Below the pieces are notes generated by a model, which was given only the letters and a program-made list of their open reading frames with translations, did no database searches and was not told the origin of the DNA. The position numbers and the translations under genes were made by a program. Shown here in pieces: positions 15,955-24,949 of a stretch of DNA of 64,000 bases (position 1 is the first letter of the stretch; every line of letters starts with the position of its first letter). Source of the stretch: Propionibacterium sp. (lineage in GTDB: Bacteria > Actinomycetota > Actinomycetes > Propionibacteriales > Propionibacteriaceae). The stretch covers positions 62,001 to 126,000 of the forward strand of contig JAAYVB010000008.1 in NCBI GenBank assembly GCA_012517405.1, written 5' to 3'.

Positions 15955-16356
15955 ACGTACCCAGCACCGGCTTTCATGCGACCCCCGGTGGCGCTGGTTT
16001 GGGACCTTTCGCGGGATCTATCTGGGTGGCGGTGAGATGTCTAGGGTGTGACTTCGCCCACTTGCCGATGGTCGTGACTAGCGCTCATGCCCATGGGCGG
16101 ATGTCCCGCGAATGGTCGTGAGATTACGGACATGCCGATGAGCGATTGGGCGTCGAACCCGTGGGATGCGATGTCAATGGTCCTCCGGACGACGCTCTCC
16201 GCGGATGTTTGGCTGTGACTCCGGAGTCTGCAGGGTGGACGGCGCGACGTCAGGCGCAGCATCGCGAATGCGCGGTGCTTCCGTGAGGTGGGACGAGTCG
16301 CGATCGGCGTGTGTCGATGCGGTGGTGTTCACCTGCACGGCGGCTTCGGCGGATGC
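15955..16356. other. Gene-poor region between the BTAD relic and the hydrolase
   Basis: About 400 bases. Only very short open frames occur and none has a recognisable domain or good ribosome-binding site. It is probably debris left by the rearrangements on either side. Confidence 0.4.
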
Positions 16357-17577
16357 TCAGAGCACCTTGGCCAACCACGCCATGATCGTGTCTTGGGCGA
16401 GTCCAAGGTTGTTGACCTGGCAGTGTGCGTCAGCTCCGGTCCATTTTGCGAAGTGCACCATTCTCGAGGCGGGATACCGTCGGGAGATGTCTGCGAACAC
16501 CTCGCTGGCCTGGCGCGTTGCCTCGGTCGGCTCGCTTTCTCCGACGATCGCCAGCAACGGTTGGTCGAGCCTGGCGACGTCCACCACCCCGGCCTGTCCG
16601 GCGAGGTCGATCAGTTCGGCGAGGTCGTCGGTTCCGAACTGCCACCAGTACTTCTTCAGGGCCGTGGCCATCACCGGGCTCATCCGTCCGGCGACTCGGG
16701 TCAGGAGCCTTGCCCGCCACCCGTGCGGACGCGATGTGAGGGCAGCCGGCATGCCGCGCCGCAGCAGTGTCGCGATGTCGGTGACCGGCGTGCTTGCGAC
16801 GAGGGCCTCCACGCGCGCGATTGACGCGGTTGCCGGGTCGTCAAGCGCTTTGAGAATGAAGTAGCCGCCCCCGCTGAAACCGGTGAGCACGATGCGCGCG
16901 GCCGGCCGGTGCGCGCGTAGCCGTACCAGCAGCTCGCGCAGGGCGAGAATCGTTGCCTCACCGAAGTGGAGGCCGCGGTAGGGCGTCGAGCCCTGCCCGG
17001 GCAGGTCGACCAGGAGAACGTCGTAGCCCTCGGCGAGCGCCCGGCCGCCACCGAAGAACCACAAGTCCTCGCGGAAGGTGTCACCGCCGCCGACCACCAC
17101 GTACCAGACAGACGCCGCATCAGACGCGGCATCGATCGGCGCAGTGGCATAACCGGGAAGGGTGCCCACCGTGGTATTGAGTTCGACCGCCGCAAGACGC
17201 GAGCCCGTGGCGGCCAGGAAGGCCTGGAAGCAGCGCTCGAGCCGATCGTGCAACTCCTGAGCTTGAGCGTTGGCGGGGTCAATCAGGTGCCAGGCGGCGC
17301 GTGCAGCCACCGCCGCCGCGAGATAGCCACGGGCCGCGGCTGCCGGCGCCTGGGAGCAGGCGGCGGCTTCCTGGCGTTCGGCCATCCCGGCGAAGGCGGC
17401 CACCCACGAGTCCGGATTCCCGTCCCGGATAGCGTTGAAGCATTCGAAAACCTCACCGGGAGCGAGCCCGCCAAGCTGGCTATAGCCGAGCACCCAGCCC
17501 GCGTTGAAGTCCATGGTGCCGTTGCGGAACCGGAAATGCCGTCCCTGCCGTCCGCCTAGGTCAGCTTCGCTACGCAT
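16357..17577 (-). CDS. Alpha/beta hydrolase, dihydropseudooxynicotine hydrolase-like
   Basis: 406 residues. A long N-terminal helical region (~1-150) precedes an alpha/beta hydrolase fold with VVVGGGDTF (oxyanion region), LVDLPGQGSTPYRG and nucleophile elbow GFSGGG. A late Asp-Ala-His (GADAHCQVNN) gives the catalytic His. The extended N-terminal lid is typical of C-C-bond or ester hydrolases of the pseudooxynicotine/pseudopyronine type; substrate unknown. ATG 17577 overlaps the end of a TetR gene by 8 bases, so the two formed an operon before an IS split the regulator. Confidence 0.75.
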   Translation of the reverse strand: MRSEADLGGRQGRHFRFRNGTMDFNAGWVLGYSQLGGLAPGEVFECFNAIRDGNPDSWVAAFAGMAERQEAAACSQAPAAAARGYLAAAVAARAAWHLIDPANAQAQELHDRLERCFQAFLAATGSRLAAVELNTTVGTLPGYATAPIDAASDAASVWYVVVGGGDTFREDLWFFGGGRALAEGYDVLLVDLPGQGSTPYRGLHFGEATILALRELLVRLRAHRPAARIVLTGFSGGGYFILKALDDPATASIARVEALVASTPVTDIATLLRRGMPAALTSRPHGWRARLLTRVAGRMSPVMATALKKYWWQFGTDDLAELIDLAGQAGVVDVARLDQPLLAIVGESEPTEATRQASEVFADISRRYPASRMVHFAKWTGADAHCQVNNLGLAQDTIMAWLAKVL

Positions 17578-17842
17578 CCCTATCCTCCGCCCGTGTGTGT
17601 GATCGCAGCCGCGACAAGAAGCCGCCGTACACCTCGGACAACTGCCTTTCGAAGATCATGTGTTGGCTCGCCGGGTCCAGCCCGAGCGAGGTGGCGGCGC
17701 GGGCGCCGATCAGCAGCTCGGCCAGGATCGGCAACAGGGCGAACCAGGTGAGGGCGCTGCTCAACTCGTCCCGCTCGACGGAGAGCCCGAGCGCCGCGAA
17801 CCGGGCGTGGGCGTCATCGCTCACTCGCCGCAACACACCTAA

Positions 17843-19044
17843 GGAAACGCTGATCAATGCGCGAGCCCGACACTGCGCGTCGCTGCCGTGGATTATGGCG
17901 TTGGCTAGGTAGAATGCTGGCATGAGGGGTTCGCAGCCGAGTTTGGGGGATGCCGAGTTCGAGGTGTACCGGCGCCCGACCCGCCGGGATGAGTTCTTGT
18001 CGAAGATGGACCAGGTGATCCCGTGGGCCGAATGGGTCGGTTTGATCGAGCCGTTCTACTACGCCAACACCCGGGGCCGCCGGCCGGTCGGGGTGGAGAC
18101 GATGCTACGGATGTACCTGGTGCAGGTGTGGTTCCACCTCTCCGATGAGGCCACCGAGGACGCCGTCAACGACTCGCGGGCGGTGGCCCGGTTCGTCGGG
18201 GTCGACCTCGCGGCGGGGCGGGCGCCGGACGCCACCACCCTGCTGCACTTCCGGCACCTGCTGGAGAAGCACCAACTCGGGGAGGCGATGTTCGATGCGT
18301 TGAACCGGTTGTTCGAGGCCAACGGGTGGGTCATGCGCGGCGGCAGCGTGGTCGACGCGACGATCATCGCCGCCCCGTCCTCGACGAAGAACGCCACCGG
18401 CACGAGGGATCCGGAGATGCACCAGACGAAGAAGGGCAACCAGTGGTACTTCGGGATGAAGGCCCACATCGGGGTAGACGCCGGTACCGGTTACGTGCAC
18501 AGCGTGACGGTGACCGCCGCGAACGTGTCCGACCTGGACCAGACTGCCCATCTGGTTCGCCCCGATGACGAGGTCGTGTACGCCGATGCCGGCTACCAAG
18601 GGATCGCCAAACGCCCCGACATCGTGACCGATGAGCACCTGTCCGGGGTCCAGTGGCGGGTCGCTGCCCGCAAGACCCTGTTGAAGGCGATGCCGTCCCA
18701 CGACCAGCGGATCGAATCCCGGAAAGCGTCGATCCGCGCCAAGGTCGAGCACCCGTTCCTGATCCTCAAACGCGATTTCGGGTTCACCAAGACCTGCTAC
18801 CGGGGGCTCGTCAAGAACCTGAACCGGCTCCACGTGGCGTTCGCTTCGGCGAACCTCCTGATGCGAGCCAGGGCCGTCGCGCTCCAGACCGGGTAACCCG
18901 GGCGGCAGCCTGCCCGAAACCAAGCCGACACCCCCAAACCGGGGGGCCCGAAGCCCGACAGGGCCACCCCAACCCCGCCTCCGCCGACCCCGGCCGCCAC
19001 ACTCGCCACCCGGCGAGCCCACCCACCGATAGATCAGCGTTTCC
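17843..19044 (+). mobile_element. IS5-family insertion sequence (1202 bp)
   Basis: The ends carry the inverted repeat GGAAACGCTGATC at 17843 and its complement ending at 19044. The target duplication CTAA flanks it (17839-17842, 19045-19048), typical of IS5-group elements. One transposase gene is intact, so this is a complete and perhaps recent insertion. Confidence 0.92.
17922..18896 (+). CDS. IS5-family transposase
   Basis: 324 residues from ATG 17922. It has the DUF772-type N-terminus (LRMYLVQVWFHLSDEATEDAV) and DDE residues in VVDATIIAAPSS, VYADAGYQG and IRAKVEHPFLILKRDFG. It is transcribed against the host TetR gene. The reading frame is intact with all catalytic blocks. Confidence 0.93.
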   Translation: MRGSQPSLGDAEFEVYRRPTRRDEFLSKMDQVIPWAEWVGLIEPFYYANTRGRRPVGVETMLRMYLVQVWFHLSDEATEDAVNDSRAVARFVGVDLAAGRAPDATTLLHFRHLLEKHQLGEAMFDALNRLFEANGWVMRGGSVVDATIIAAPSSTKNATGTRDPEMHQTKKGNQWYFGMKAHIGVDAGTGYVHSVTVTAANVSDLDQTAHLVRPDDEVVYADAGYQGIAKRPDIVTDEHLSGVQWRVAARKTLLKAMPSHDQRIESRKASIRAKVEHPFLILKRDFGFTKTCYRGLVKNLNRLHVAFASANLLMRARAVALQTG

Positions 19045-19414
19045 CTAAGGCGAGGTCCGCACGGCCTCCGGGACGGAAGCACTCCTGAACCACGAGTCGA
19101 ACAAAGCCGGGATGCGCGGCGAGCAGCACCTCGATGCCGTCCGTGATGGCCTTCTCCATCAACGCGTCATCGAGCTCCCGCTCACCGGCGAAAAGCCGGT
19201 CCTTGTCAGCCAGGATCTGCTCGGCGCGGTCGGCGAAGATCGCCTCGAGCAGGTCGTCCTTACTGTCGAAGTGGTAATACAAGTGTGACTTGCTGACCCC
19301 CGCCGAGGACGCGATCCGGTCCATGGTCGCCGCCTCGAACCCCAGGCTCGCAAACTCAGTCTCGGCCGCATCGAGCATCCGGGTCCTACCCGCTGAACGC
19401 CTGCGTTGCCTCAC

Positions 19415-19689
19415 TCAAGGAAATGTAGCACTGAACAGTACTAACTGTGTAGACCTAATACGCGGGGGCGCTTGTTGACCGTCGCGTCACCCGACATGCA
19501 GAACGTCGAGCACGTCGCGGGGACTGAACAGCCAACACGTGCGCGACCCGACGACAGCGACCAAACCCGATAGCCCCGCCGACCCGAGCGAGGCAAACCC
19601 GAAGCGGCCGGGCTACCTACACGCGGCTGACCCACCGGGTCGATGTCGACGGCACCCAGACATCCGCTACTGCCGCTCGGAGGAACGTC
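19415..19689. other. Intergenic region upstream of the split TetR gene
   Basis: About 275 bases including the likely TetR promoter side (a TACTGTTCAGTG-like patch near 19430). No gene or repeat is recognised. Confidence 0.35.
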
Positions 19690-20214
19690 TCAGCCGTCCC
19701 GGCGAGCTCGCCAAGCCAGTGCTGCCAGCAGGGCGGTTGTGGGAGTCCACGTCGCTCGCTCGGGCCAGGAAGGCGAGATGCCGTTCAGGACGGCACCCAC
19801 ACCCATCAGTGCGGTGATTCCGGTCAGGACATGGCGGCGCACCCTCAGCGGGGTGCGACGACTCACGATCGCGACAGAGAGTCCGCTGTAGAGGAGCGCG
19901 GCTCCTGCGCTCACGACCCTGAGGCGGCTGGGAAGCACGCCGATGTGAGCGCCGCCGTAGCTGGCTCGGCCCCAAGGGGTCCCGATCGCAAGGGCTGCTT
20001 GGAAGGCGGCCAGCCCTGCCAGCCCCACGGCCACTGCTCCACGCTCCACGGAGCGTCGCTGGTGCTCAGCACCCTGTCGCGTCTGCCTCGGCCCAGTCAC
20101 ACGGCCATCATGCCTCGGCCGGTCATGCCGCGACCAGTGCGGTCGCTCCTGCCGATGTGCGGTCGCGTGGTCATGGGTGCGCTGGTGACGATCAAGGTTT
20201 GAAGGTTCGGCCAT
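19690..20214 (-). CDS. Small integral membrane protein, hypothetical
   Basis: 174 residues if started at ATG 20214, but the first ~60 residues are His/Arg-rich and atypical, so translation may start later. From about residue 65 there are three or four hydrophobic helices (GAVAVGLAGLAAFQAALAIG; VVSAGAALLYSGLSVAIV; VLTGITALMGVGAVLNGIS; TTALLAALAW), the pattern of a small actinobacterial membrane protein. No function is recognised. Confidence 0.5.
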   Translation of the reverse strand: MAEPSNLDRHQRTHDHATAHRQERPHWSRHDRPRHDGRVTGPRQTRQGAEHQRRSVERGAVAVGLAGLAAFQAALAIGTPWGRASYGGAHIGVLPSRLRVVSAGAALLYSGLSVAIVSRRTPLRVRRHVLTGITALMGVGAVLNGISPSWPERATWTPTTALLAALAWRARRDG

Positions 20215-20278
20215 CTCGCGGCGGTGCCGCTGCTGGACGAGGCCTATTGGTATCGCCGCAACCTGCGAGACTCTCAGC

Positions 20279-20800
20279 GTGGAACACCAGATCTCCGTGC
20301 TCGGCACGGCGGCTGATGTGGTCGTACAGCACGTCGACGAGAAGGTCGGCTGGTTCCGCCGGAAGCTCGTCCCGCGGGGGTTCCCTTACCTCGAATGGAC
20401 CGTGGACGGCGTTCCGCTGCGACAGATCGTCGCGTGGCCGACTGGTGAGGTCGCTGGGGAAGTAACGCCGATTCAGAATGAGTACGCCATGCGGGAGTAC
20501 GAGGCCGACTACCTTCGCGCAATCCTCGGTGAGCCGGTGGAACGAGACTGGACGATCATGTCCGACGGTCGCGTTCCTCTGCTCGTCTGCGGTACAGATT
20601 TTGATCTGAACTGTCGCGCGCTGACTGCCGAGCTCGTGGTCTCTGGGACCACGGTCGAGTGGCGTGCTATCGCATGGCAGGTGGACTATGAGCCGCTCGA
20701 CCTGGAAGAACAGGAGCAGCCGGTCATCACGTTGACGTTCGATCGTCGGCAGTACGACGCCGTCGTTCGCCCGTTGCTCACGGCACTCACCGAGTCATAG
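20279..20800 (+). CDS. Hypothetical protein, 173 residues
   Basis: Soluble, acidic protein from GTG 20279. It contains WFRRKLVPRGFPYLEW, a central GTDFDLNCRALTAELVV and C-terminal TLTFDRRQYDAVVRPLL. The alternating pattern suggests a mixed alpha/beta fold, and no family is recognised. No clear Shine-Dalgarno sequence is present. Codon use looks like the surrounding genes, supporting a real coding sequence. Confidence 0.5.
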   Translation: MEHQISVLGTAADVVVQHVDEKVGWFRRKLVPRGFPYLEWTVDGVPLRQIVAWPTGEVAGEVTPIQNEYAMREYEADYLRAILGEPVERDWTIMSDGRVPLLVCGTDFDLNCRALTAELVVSGTTVEWRAIAWQVDYEPLDLEEQEQPVITLTFDRRQYDAVVRPLLTALTES

Positions 20801-20914
20801 GTCGCGTCCGCCCCGGTATCCGCTCATGCCGCCGGGCGGGCGGGGTGGGTCCCCCTATCTGCGCGCCAGGCCAGCCGCCGGTGCGTGCCTCTGGAACGCC
20901 AACGATTTACGTCA

Positions 20915-20926
20915 TACGATATGCGT
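20915..20926 (+). promoter_or_regulatory. Leaderless -10 element of the RHH/BrnT-like operon
   Basis: TACGAT at 20915-20920 (TAnnnT) is followed by six bases and GTG at 20927, which is in frame with the antitoxin. The same six-base spacing is seen at 5377 and 44793. Confidence 0.4.
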
Positions 20927-21160
20927 GTGGTCAGTGAGGAGCAGATCCAGAAGTGGGCCGATGAGGCCGAGGCGGGCTACGACGTCGAGGAGTTGAAGCG
21001 GCGTGGTCGTGGTCGCCCCGGGCGTGGGGCTGAGCCCATGCAAGTGGTGGCTGTCCGCCTGACCGCCGAGGAACTCGAGGCCCTGGATGCCGCCGCCTCC
21101 AAACACGACATGAGTCGCTCCGAGGCGATCCGGGCTGCACTCGCCCGTTTCGCGGCGTGA
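20927..21160 (+). CDS. Ribbon-helix-helix antitoxin (CopG-like)
   Basis: 77 residues from GTG 20927; ATG 20921 two codons earlier is the alternative, but the -10 spacing favours the GTG. An acidic toxin-binding N-terminus (SEEQIQKWADEAEAGYDVEEL) and basic RGRGRPGRG linker precede VVAVRLTAEELEALDAAASKHDMSRSEAIRAAL, the RHH beta strand and helices. It should bind its own promoter and neutralise the next gene product. Its stop overlaps the toxin start (GTGA). Confidence 0.78.
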   Translation: MVSEEQIQKWADEAEAGYDVEELKRRGRGRPGRGAEPMQVVAVRLTAEELEALDAAASKHDMSRSEAIRAALARFAA

Positions 21161-21399
21161 AGGTCCACGCCAGCGCCCTGAGGCATGGGATCTCGGCCGA
21201 GGACGCTGTGCAGGCGGCCGAGTGGTCGCTGTGGATCGAGCCGCTCGACGACAACGGGCCTCCGCAACGGGAACTCCGCCTCGGCTTCGACACCAGAGCG
21301 CGGCTGCTGGAGACCGTCGTCCTCGTCTTTGAAAGCGGCGACGAGATGATCATCCACGCGATGCCCGCCCGAAAGAAGTACCTCGACCTCCTACCCTGA
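21157..21399 (+). CDS. BrnT-like toxin
   Basis: 80 residues. SALRHGISAEDAVQAAEW, LRLGFDTRARLLETVVLVF and IHAMPARKKYLDLLP match the RelE-like BrnT fold: paired helix, beta strands and final Arg/Lys-x-Tyr. It is a probable ribosome-independent mRNA-cleaving toxin. A GTG start overlaps the antitoxin stop by four bases, the usual coupling of a type II pair. Gene order is antitoxin-toxin, the reverse of classical BrnT-BrnA, so a related family is possible. Confidence 0.7.
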   Translation: MKVHASALRHGISAEDAVQAAEWSLWIEPLDDNGPPQRELRLGFDTRARLLETVVLVFESGDEMIIHAMPARKKYLDLLP

Positions 21400-21545
21400 C
21401 CGCATTCACTCTCAAGCCGCGGGCGGCGCGTTGGGTCCTTCGGATGAGGGTGACAGGTCGTCGAGTGACTTGAGCAAGGGACAGGCCTCGGCATGGTGCG
21501 AGGTACCCATGCCGGGGCCGGTCTGTATTTGGGCCGAGCGCTGGT

Positions 21546-22442
21546 TCAGCGTGCCGGTGATGATTGGGTGATGAAGGCGGTGGCCGGTCGTGGCTCGACC
21601 CCGGCTTCCCGGAGGGGTTTGTCGTCCCAGTTGCCTGGATGGATGTCGGCGTTGAGCGCCATCCCCATCAGGGAGGCAACGTCCGGCTTGAGGCGCGCGA
21701 GCGCGAGGTGGCCTATTGCCATCGCTGCCCGGGGGACGTGCTGGACCTTGAGCTTGTGGCCCGTGGCCTTCTCGAAGGCGGCGACTACCTGCAGGCGGGT
21801 CAGTTCCTCCGGGCCGCCGAACTCGACCACTGTGGGCGGATCGTCGGCGACAGCGACGTGCGCGCACAGCGCGGCCACGTCGTCGATCGCGACGTACCGG
21901 TGGGGCAACGTGCCACGGCCGTAGATCAGCGCCTTCCCGGACGCCGGATCGATGCCCGTAGAGGGTGCGAGCCACACCTCCTGGAACATGTCGGGGCGCA
22001 CAATCACGCCCTGCATCCGAGTCGCCCGGAGCGCCTTCTCGGCCTCCCATTTCGCTGCCATCAGCGGCGCCAGGCGTGCCAGGTCATCGCCCAGGCCAGC
22101 CGCCGATACGTACACGAACCGGCGGACCCCAGCTTCCTCCGCGGCCCGGATCAGGTTCAGGGTGCCCTGGCCGTCCACGGCCGCGATCGTTAGATCGGTG
22201 GGACCGGCCAGGATCCTGCCGATCGCGTTTGCGGTGGTGATGACGGTGTCGATCCCGGCCAACGCCGGTGCCAGGGAGGCGGGGTGGCGCAGGTCGCCGC
22301 GGACCACCTCTACCGCGAGACTCTCCAAGGCCGTCGCATCGCTGCCCGGACGGACCAGAGCCCGTACCTTCCGTCCATCGGCCACCAACAGCCGGGTGAT
22401 TCGGCCACCCAGCTCGCCTGTCGCCCCACACACCAGAATCAT
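21546..22442 (-). CDS. NmrA/NAD(P)-binding atypical SDR
   Basis: 298 residues from ATG 22442, chosen because a GGGGGG stretch lies 9 nt upstream and the Rossmann start MILVCGATGELGG begins there. NADP motif GATGELGGRI, then VEVVRGDLRHPASLAPALAGIDTVI and YVSAAG. It lacks an obvious active-site YxxxK, as in NmrA-like regulators and isoflavone reductase-like enzymes. It is probably a sugar-nucleotide or quinone-type reductase or redox sensor. It stands alone. Confidence 0.75.
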   Translation of the reverse strand: MILVCGATGELGGRITRLLVADGRKVRALVRPGSDATALESLAVEVVRGDLRHPASLAPALAGIDTVITTANAIGRILAGPTDLTIAAVDGQGTLNLIRAAEEAGVRRFVYVSAAGLGDDLARLAPLMAAKWEAEKALRATRMQGVIVRPDMFQEVWLAPSTGIDPASGKALIYGRGTLPHRYVAIDDVAALCAHVAVADDPPTVVEFGGPEELTRLQVVAAFEKATGHKLKVQHVPRAAMAIGHLALARLKPDVASLMGMALNADIHPGNWDDKPLREAGVEPRPATAFITQSSPAR

Positions 22443-22689
22443 GACTGCCAACCCCCCTTGCGGGGTCCCCGTCCACCCCCGGCACGGCGCCATCGGGGCC
22501 TCGGAACCCCCTATTCACACGATAGAACTCTCTCTGTAGACCCGGGGAATCCTGCCGGAGGAAACGGTCGACGAACTCGACCGCTCCACCGCTGAGACCT
22601 CAAGCGGAAGAGGCACCACGTTCGCATGTTCCGCCGCACGCCAGAACGTCCCGGGGGTCGGCTGCCGTGGGTCGGCCAAGTGCTACGAA

Positions 22690-23165
22690 TCAGGCCGATG
22701 GCCTGGCGGACGTAGGGTCTTCGGTCACTGGCAGCACGACCTCGTTATGGCGGAGGAACCGCGGGGTACAGGGCGGGTCGAAGAAGAGCGCGAACAGGGG
22801 CGGGCCGCTGATTTTGAGGCCGGCCAGCGTGACGGCGCGGCGCAGGTCTGCCAACTGGTCCTGGTAGATCCGTTCGGTCCAGCGCCCGGTGAATGCCTTG
22901 GCTGCGGCTACTTGGGTCGGGATCTCGCGGACCGTGATGCGTGCGTCGGTGGGCATCGGCAGCGTGTCCAGGGTGAACTGTGCGGCATCACGAAGCCGAC
23001 GCCTTGTCGGCTTGAGCCGCCGATGGTCTCCTGGACGACGGGTGAGGTCATCGCGATCCTCGTCGAGGCCTTCTCCTGGACGACTGGCGCGGTCATGGCC
23101 ACTTCATCGGCCAGGCAGTCGATGTTTCAGGTTGCTTCGGCGTACACGCTTCCTGCGCACCTGCG
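22690..23165 (-). pseudogene. SOUL heme-binding family protein, broken
   Basis: Three pieces of one SOUL gene follow in order. VYAEAT ends in an in-frame stop at 23127-23129. The next piece holds EVAMTAPVVQE and STRIAMTSPVVQE up to GVGFVMP. After a one-base frameshift near 22981-22986 comes MPTDARITVREIP to PPCTPRFLRHNEVVLPV. The first part of the domain is missing. The family binds heme or tetrapyrroles; this copy cannot make a full product. Confidence 0.7.
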
Positions 23166-23218
23166 GCTGTCCTTTCATGAACGCTCGGTCATGCCGCGCC
23201 GGGCGTGGGCGGACTGAG

Positions 23219-24040
23219 TCATTGGTGGTCGGCGAAGGATCTGAGCAGGGCGGCGGTATCCAGTTCTGCGACGGGTATGCCATGGCCGCCGGCGATGACG
23301 GTCGGTTCTAGGGTGGCCAGCTTGGCGATGGAGGCAGTGGCCTGATCACGGTTCCAAGTGGTGTACCAGGGCGGGCGGGAGAGACCGCTGCGTCGAAGGA
23401 GCAGGTTTGTGATGGTGTCGATCTTCACAGTGACCAGCGCGTCGCCGCTCACCAGGACACGATCAGACGCCCGGAAGAGCGATATGTGACCAGACGTGTG
23501 GCCGGGGCTTGGGATGCACTCCCAATCAGGCAGACCGGGGACTCCCGAGTCGGGATCAAAGGATCTGGCAATTCCTGTGAGTGACGTTCGGGCGAACAAT
23601 TCCTCGCGCTTGCGACGTCCCAGCAGCCGCATGATTGGCAGGATGATCCATCGGTCCAACGGCATGGCGGTGGTCAGCATGGCGTCGAAGTCACGGCAGG
23701 CGATCCGGTATTCATCGGGGCTCAGCCACACGGGACAGTTCCATCGGAGGGAAAGCCCAAGGCAGTCGCCCTCGTGGTCAGGATGGGCATGGGTGAGGAG
23801 GATGCCGACCGGGTTTTCTGGGCCGGTCACGCGTGCAACGGCGGCGGCGATACGGTCCCCGTCGCCGACCCATCCGGCATCGACCAACGTCCACCCCGGC
23901 TTGGAGCGGATCAGGTAGACGACCGTCGAGGTGCGTCCCCAAGGGCCGATGCTCCACACGTGGGGGGCGATCTCGCGTACGGGCAAAGGGGACGGCTCCC
24001 TCGGCTCTGTCGCACCGAGCTGATGGTCCTTTTCGGGCAC
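23219..24040 (-). CDS. Metallo-beta-lactamase-fold hydrolase
   Basis: 273 residues with the complete metal-site set: THAHPDHEGD (HxHxDH), GHTSGH, SGDALV and a final GGHG. WSIGPWGRTSTVVYLI is the usual first strand. It is most like the glyoxalase II/RNase-Z-like hydrolase branch with an extra helical insert (IACRDFDAMLTTAMPLDRW). Substrate unknown. It is divergent from a membrane protein gene across ~200 bp that should hold both promoters. Confidence 0.82.
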   Translation of the reverse strand: MPEKDHQLGATEPREPSPLPVREIAPHVWSIGPWGRTSTVVYLIRSKPGWTLVDAGWVGDGDRIAAAVARVTGPENPVGILLTHAHPDHEGDCLGLSLRWNCPVWLSPDEYRIACRDFDAMLTTAMPLDRWIILPIMRLLGRRKREELFARTSLTGIARSFDPDSGVPGLPDWECIPSPGHTSGHISLFRASDRVLVSGDALVTVKIDTITNLLLRRSGLSRPPWYTTWNRDQATASIAKLATLEPTVIAGGHGIPVAELDTAALLRSFADHQ

Positions 24041-24247
24041 CGGCCCTCCATGAGGTTGGCGTTATGGCGATCCTACGCTTTGGTATCCCGAAACGTGGTG
24101 GCAGCGCGCTTCCCCGGTCACGGAAGGGCCACATGGAAGGGGGCAGCGCGGATGCAAGTATTCACTCTCATTCCGCTGAGGACTTGTCTGGTGTCAGGAA
24201 TCTCATCGGCACCTCAGGCGTAGCATTGTTCGCAGGAGATCGTTGCC

Positions 24248-24949
24248 ATGGTGACCCACCCTGCCGAGGATTCCCCTCGGGACAAGGCTTCCCCCCAGCC
24301 GGCCACCCGGCGGCTGGTGCAGGTGCTCGGCCTGGTGGTGGCCGCGACGGGCGCTGAGCACGGGCTCGGGGAACTCCTGCAGGGCAATCGCGTTCTGGCG
24401 GGACCCGTGATCCAGTCGTGGCCGGACAGCCGCTTCTTCCGCATCGAGAACGGTGAGCCGGCATTCACGCTGCTTGCGCACCCGGTGGCCGCGGGAGTCC
24501 TCACGCTCGTGGTGGCCGTAGGGTTCGCAGTGCGGTCGTGGTACATCGACCGTGGCTCGCATCCCCGGCGTGACCTGCTGCTGTTGTCGGTCGCCCTGTT
24601 CATCGTGGGGGGCGGGTTCGGGCCACCCCTGATCGGCGTGGCTCTGAGTATTCCGGCGGGCTGGGTGCGGAGGTCTCCTGCCGATGGGGCCACCGGGTGG
24701 TGGCGCGGGCTCGGGGCGGCGTCCGGGTGGCTGCTCGTCGCTGCGGTGGCCGGCTGGCTGGCGCTGGTGCCCGGGCTGCCGCTCCTCGACATCACCGTGG
24801 GCGCCAGCGACGCCTGGATACTTCCACTCTTCGGGGTCGCCGTGGTCCTCTCGATCCTGGCCACGATCGCCGCCCGAGCGCGGGATGCACGCCCGCAAGC
24901 GCGACAGGATGCCGTCGCCGACGGCAGGACAGTGGAGGGACAGGGATGA
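24248..24949 (+). CDS. Hypothetical membrane protein upstream of flavodoxin
   Basis: 233 residues with about five transmembrane segments (VLGLVVAATGAEHGLGELL, HPVAAGVLTLVVAVGFAV, LLLLSVALFIVGGGFGPPL, AASGWLLVAAVAGWLALV, PLFGVAVVLSILATIAA). AGGAG precedes ATG 24248 by 9 nt. The stop overlaps the flavodoxin start (ATGATGA), so they are co-translated. Family not recognised; the EHGLGELLQG motif may be conserved. A redox-linked role is suggested only by the neighbour. Confidence 0.65.
   Translation: MVTHPAEDSPRDKASPQPATRRLVQVLGLVVAATGAEHGLGELLQGNRVLAGPVIQSWPDSRFFRIENGEPAFTLLAHPVAAGVLTLVVAVGFAVRSWYIDRGSHPRRDLLLLSVALFIVGGGFGPPLIGVALSIPAGWVRRSPADGATGWWRGLGAASGWLLVAAVAGWLALVPGLPLLDITVGASDAWILPLFGVAVVLSILATIAARARDARPQARQDAVADGRTVEGQG

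Larger units (their letters stand above)
17570..19414 (-). pseudogene. TetR-family regulator, interrupted by IS5-family element
   Basis: The 5' part (19049-19414, GTG start) encodes the helix-turn-helix (ATMDRIASSAGVSKSHLYYHF) through FRPGGRADLAL. The 3' part (17570-17842) continues GVLRRVSDDAHARF to the stop. Deleting the IS and one CTAA copy rejoins the halves in frame to about 212 residues, a normal TetR length, with no other damage. The regulator overlaps the hydrolase gene downstream, so its loss may have de-repressed the hydrolase or exposed it to IS promoters. Confidence 0.85.
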
